Source: Nostocoides_A vanveenii
Lineage (GTDB): Bacteria > Actinomycetota > Actinomycetes > Actinomycetales > Dermatophilaceae
Reading direction: 5' to 3'
Length of the DNA stretch: 64,000 nucleotides
NCBI RefSeq assembly: GCF_039531165.1
Contig: NZ_BAAAPN010000103.1
Location: forward strand, 14,774-78,773
The notes beneath the pieces are model-generated. The model saw only the letters and a program-made list of their open reading frames with translations, searched no databases and had not been told where the DNA came from. Each line of letters starts with the position of its first letter. The first letter of the stretch is position 1. Below, one piece after another: positions 62,977 through 64,000 of the stretch. The position numbers and the translations under genes are program-made.

Positions 62977-63900
62977 ATGGGAGTGGAGACCGAGGCGCTG
63001 CGCTGGTTCCAGCTCGTTGCCGACGGACTGACGGTCACCGAGGTCGCCGAGACCTATGCCGTCAGTCAGCCAGGCGTCTCTCGTGCGCTTGCGCGACTGG
63101 AGGAGGACGTCGGCACGCCGCTGTTGCGCCGCTCCGGCCGGGTGCTGCGCCTGACTCAGGCCGGGGCGACCTTCAAACGCCATGTGGACGCCTTTGTCAA
63201 CAATCTCGACGACGGCCTGGCCGCGGTCGAACAACTGCTGGATCCCGGCAGCGGGCTGGTCACGCTCGGCTTCCCGCTCAGCCTCGGGACGTGGTTTGTC
63301 CCCGGGCTGATTCGCGACTTCGGGCGGATTCGGCCCCAGGTGCGCTTCGCCCTGCAGCGGACGGCGGTCGGCGAGCCCGGGGCCCCCTCGCGCCTCCTGC
63401 TCACCCGCGAGGTCGAGTTGGAGCTGACCACCGCGCGCATTTCCCATCCCGATATCGAGTGGCGACGGGTTGCCGTCGAGCCGCTGCTGCTGTGCGTGCC
63501 GCTCGATCACCCAGTCGCGGACGCCGATGCGGTCGAACTCGCCGCGGTCGCTGCCGAGCCCTTCATCATGCGCCGCCGGCCCTCGGGGATGCGTGAGCAG
63601 GTGGTCGACCTGTGCAATGCGGCCGGTTTCTCGCCGGTGGTCGCTTATGAAGTGGACGACCTGCCCACGGTGCGCGGCTTCGTCGGGGCCGGCCTGGGAG
63701 TGGCCGTGGTCCCGGCCCTCGGGCGCGATGTCCCGGTCGTGCTCGGGCCGGTCCGCTTCCTCCCGCTGCTGGATCCGGGGGCCCAGCGCGACATCGGCCT
63801 GGCGTGCCTGACCGAGCGTCGCCTGCTGCCCGCGGCCGACTCCTTCCGCCGCTTCGTGGTCGGGGGCGGGGCGAACCTAACGTCTGCTAGCAGCGTTTAG
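62977..63900 (+). CDS. LysR family transcriptional regulator
   Basis: The 307-residue regulator has an N-terminal winged HTH (LRWFQLVADGLTVTEVAETY; VSQPGVSRALARLEEDVG; RLTQAGATFKRHVD) and a C-terminal periplasmic-binding-like effector domain (LVTLGFPLSLGTWFVPGLIR; GLGVAVVPALGRDV). The ATG at 62977 is chosen; a GTG at 62983 is possible. Divergent from the small helical gene, its likely autoregulated neighbour. The effector is unknown. Confidence 0.92.
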   Translation: MGVETEALRWFQLVADGLTVTEVAETYAVSQPGVSRALARLEEDVGTPLLRRSGRVLRLTQAGATFKRHVDAFVNNLDDGLAAVEQLLDPGSGLVTLGFPLSLGTWFVPGLIRDFGRIRPQVRFALQRTAVGEPGAPSRLLLTREVELELTTARISHPDIEWRRVAVEPLLLCVPLDHPVADADAVELAAVAAEPFIMRRRPSGMREQVVDLCNAAGFSPVVAYEVDDLPTVRGFVGAGLGVAVVPALGRDVPVVLGPVRFLPLLDPGAQRDIGLACLTERRLLPAADSFRRFVVGGGANLTSASSV

Positions 63901-63975
63901 ACCGTATGGAGTGACCGCTCAGGATGGTTGAGTCGGTTGCGGGCCGGGGCCTCACTCACAAACACTCGTGGGTTA

Positions 63976-63998
63976 CCGAGCAGGGGCCGCCTGCTCGG
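63976..63998 (+). terminator. Perfect 9-bp hairpin after the LysR gene
   Basis: CCGAGCAGG (63976-63984), loop GGCCG, CCTGCTCGG (63990-63998). It lies 75 nt after the LysR stop, at the window edge, so a following T tract cannot be checked. Nothing else is recognised in 63901-64000. Confidence 0.45.
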
Positions 63999-64000
63999 CC

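Noticed and set aside
63901..64000. A partial gene after the LysR regulator
   Set aside because: No frame with recognisable residues is visible in the last 100 nt; only a perfect hairpin is supported.

Overview
The window reads as a contiguous, gene-dense chromosomal segment of a high-GC (about 70 percent by eye) actinobacterium. The closest fit is the Micrococcales, Intrasporangiaceae/Dermatophilaceae-like. The evidence is two WhiB regulators, mtrA-mtrB-lpqB, F420 biosynthesis genes, the Rv3235, DUF3499, DUF5719 and TIGR03089 families, frequent GTG starts, and many start codons 6-8 nt downstream of a TAnnnT box, as in leaderless actinobacterial transcripts. The genus is an inference. I see no rRNA, tRNA, CRISPR array, insertion sequence or prophage.

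Layout: (1) 1-8.9 kb: acyl-CoA dehydrogenase fragment, an LCP cell-wall ligase divergent from a GT2 glycosyltransferase plus a SpoIID/CWB2 secreted protein, then a minus-strand scoA-scoB-thioesterase operon and a secreted M15-like/peptidoglycan-binding protein. (2) 8.9-17.2 kb: TIGR03089 protein and an envelope-glycan group: membrane protein, GT2, a GT4 fused to a methyltransferase-like domain, a UPF0104-type flippase-like protein and a methyltransferase. A DNA glycosylase closes the group. (3) 17.1-39.8 kb: a conserved actinobacterial backbone in the order known from Mycobacterium tuberculosis: fbiB, fbiA, whiB2, large membrane GT, DUF5719, Rv3259-like, DUF3499, Trm112-like, SIS protein, ahcY, mtrA, mtrB, lpqB, comF, hpf and secA. 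A YcaQ-type glycosylase, a decayed lamin-tail gene and a double GNAT gene sit between hpf and secA. (4) 39.8-48.2 kb: Rv3235-family and LysM proteins, an HTH protein, CpaB-like and CpaE-like proteins, a WS/DGAT homologue with an altered catalytic motif, pruA and small conserved proteins. (5) 48.2-64 kb: two small helical proteins, a giant NAD-glutamate dehydrogenase, pdtaS with convergent whiB1, a DUF2207 protein, purU, a PepSY-like secreted protein, the ackA-pta operon and a LysR regulator.

Together the genes cover cell-envelope assembly (LCP, glycosyltransferases, Sec export, MtrAB-LpqB), redox and one-carbon metabolism (F420, S-adenosylhomocysteine, formyl-THF) and carbon/nitrogen overflow (ackA-pta, GDH, PruA).

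No classical novel defence or mobile system is visible. The strongest unexplained signal is a dispersed 8-mer, CGGCATAC/GTATGCCG. I counted it 42 times by eye, against about two expected from base composition, on both strands and in coding and intergenic DNA. Other leads are four perfect DnaA boxes in three intergenic regions, two leaderless upstream mini-ORFs (before the LCP gene and before hpf), a lamin-tail pseudogene, a GT4-methyltransferase fusion and a WS/DGAT homologue lacking the second catalytic histidine.
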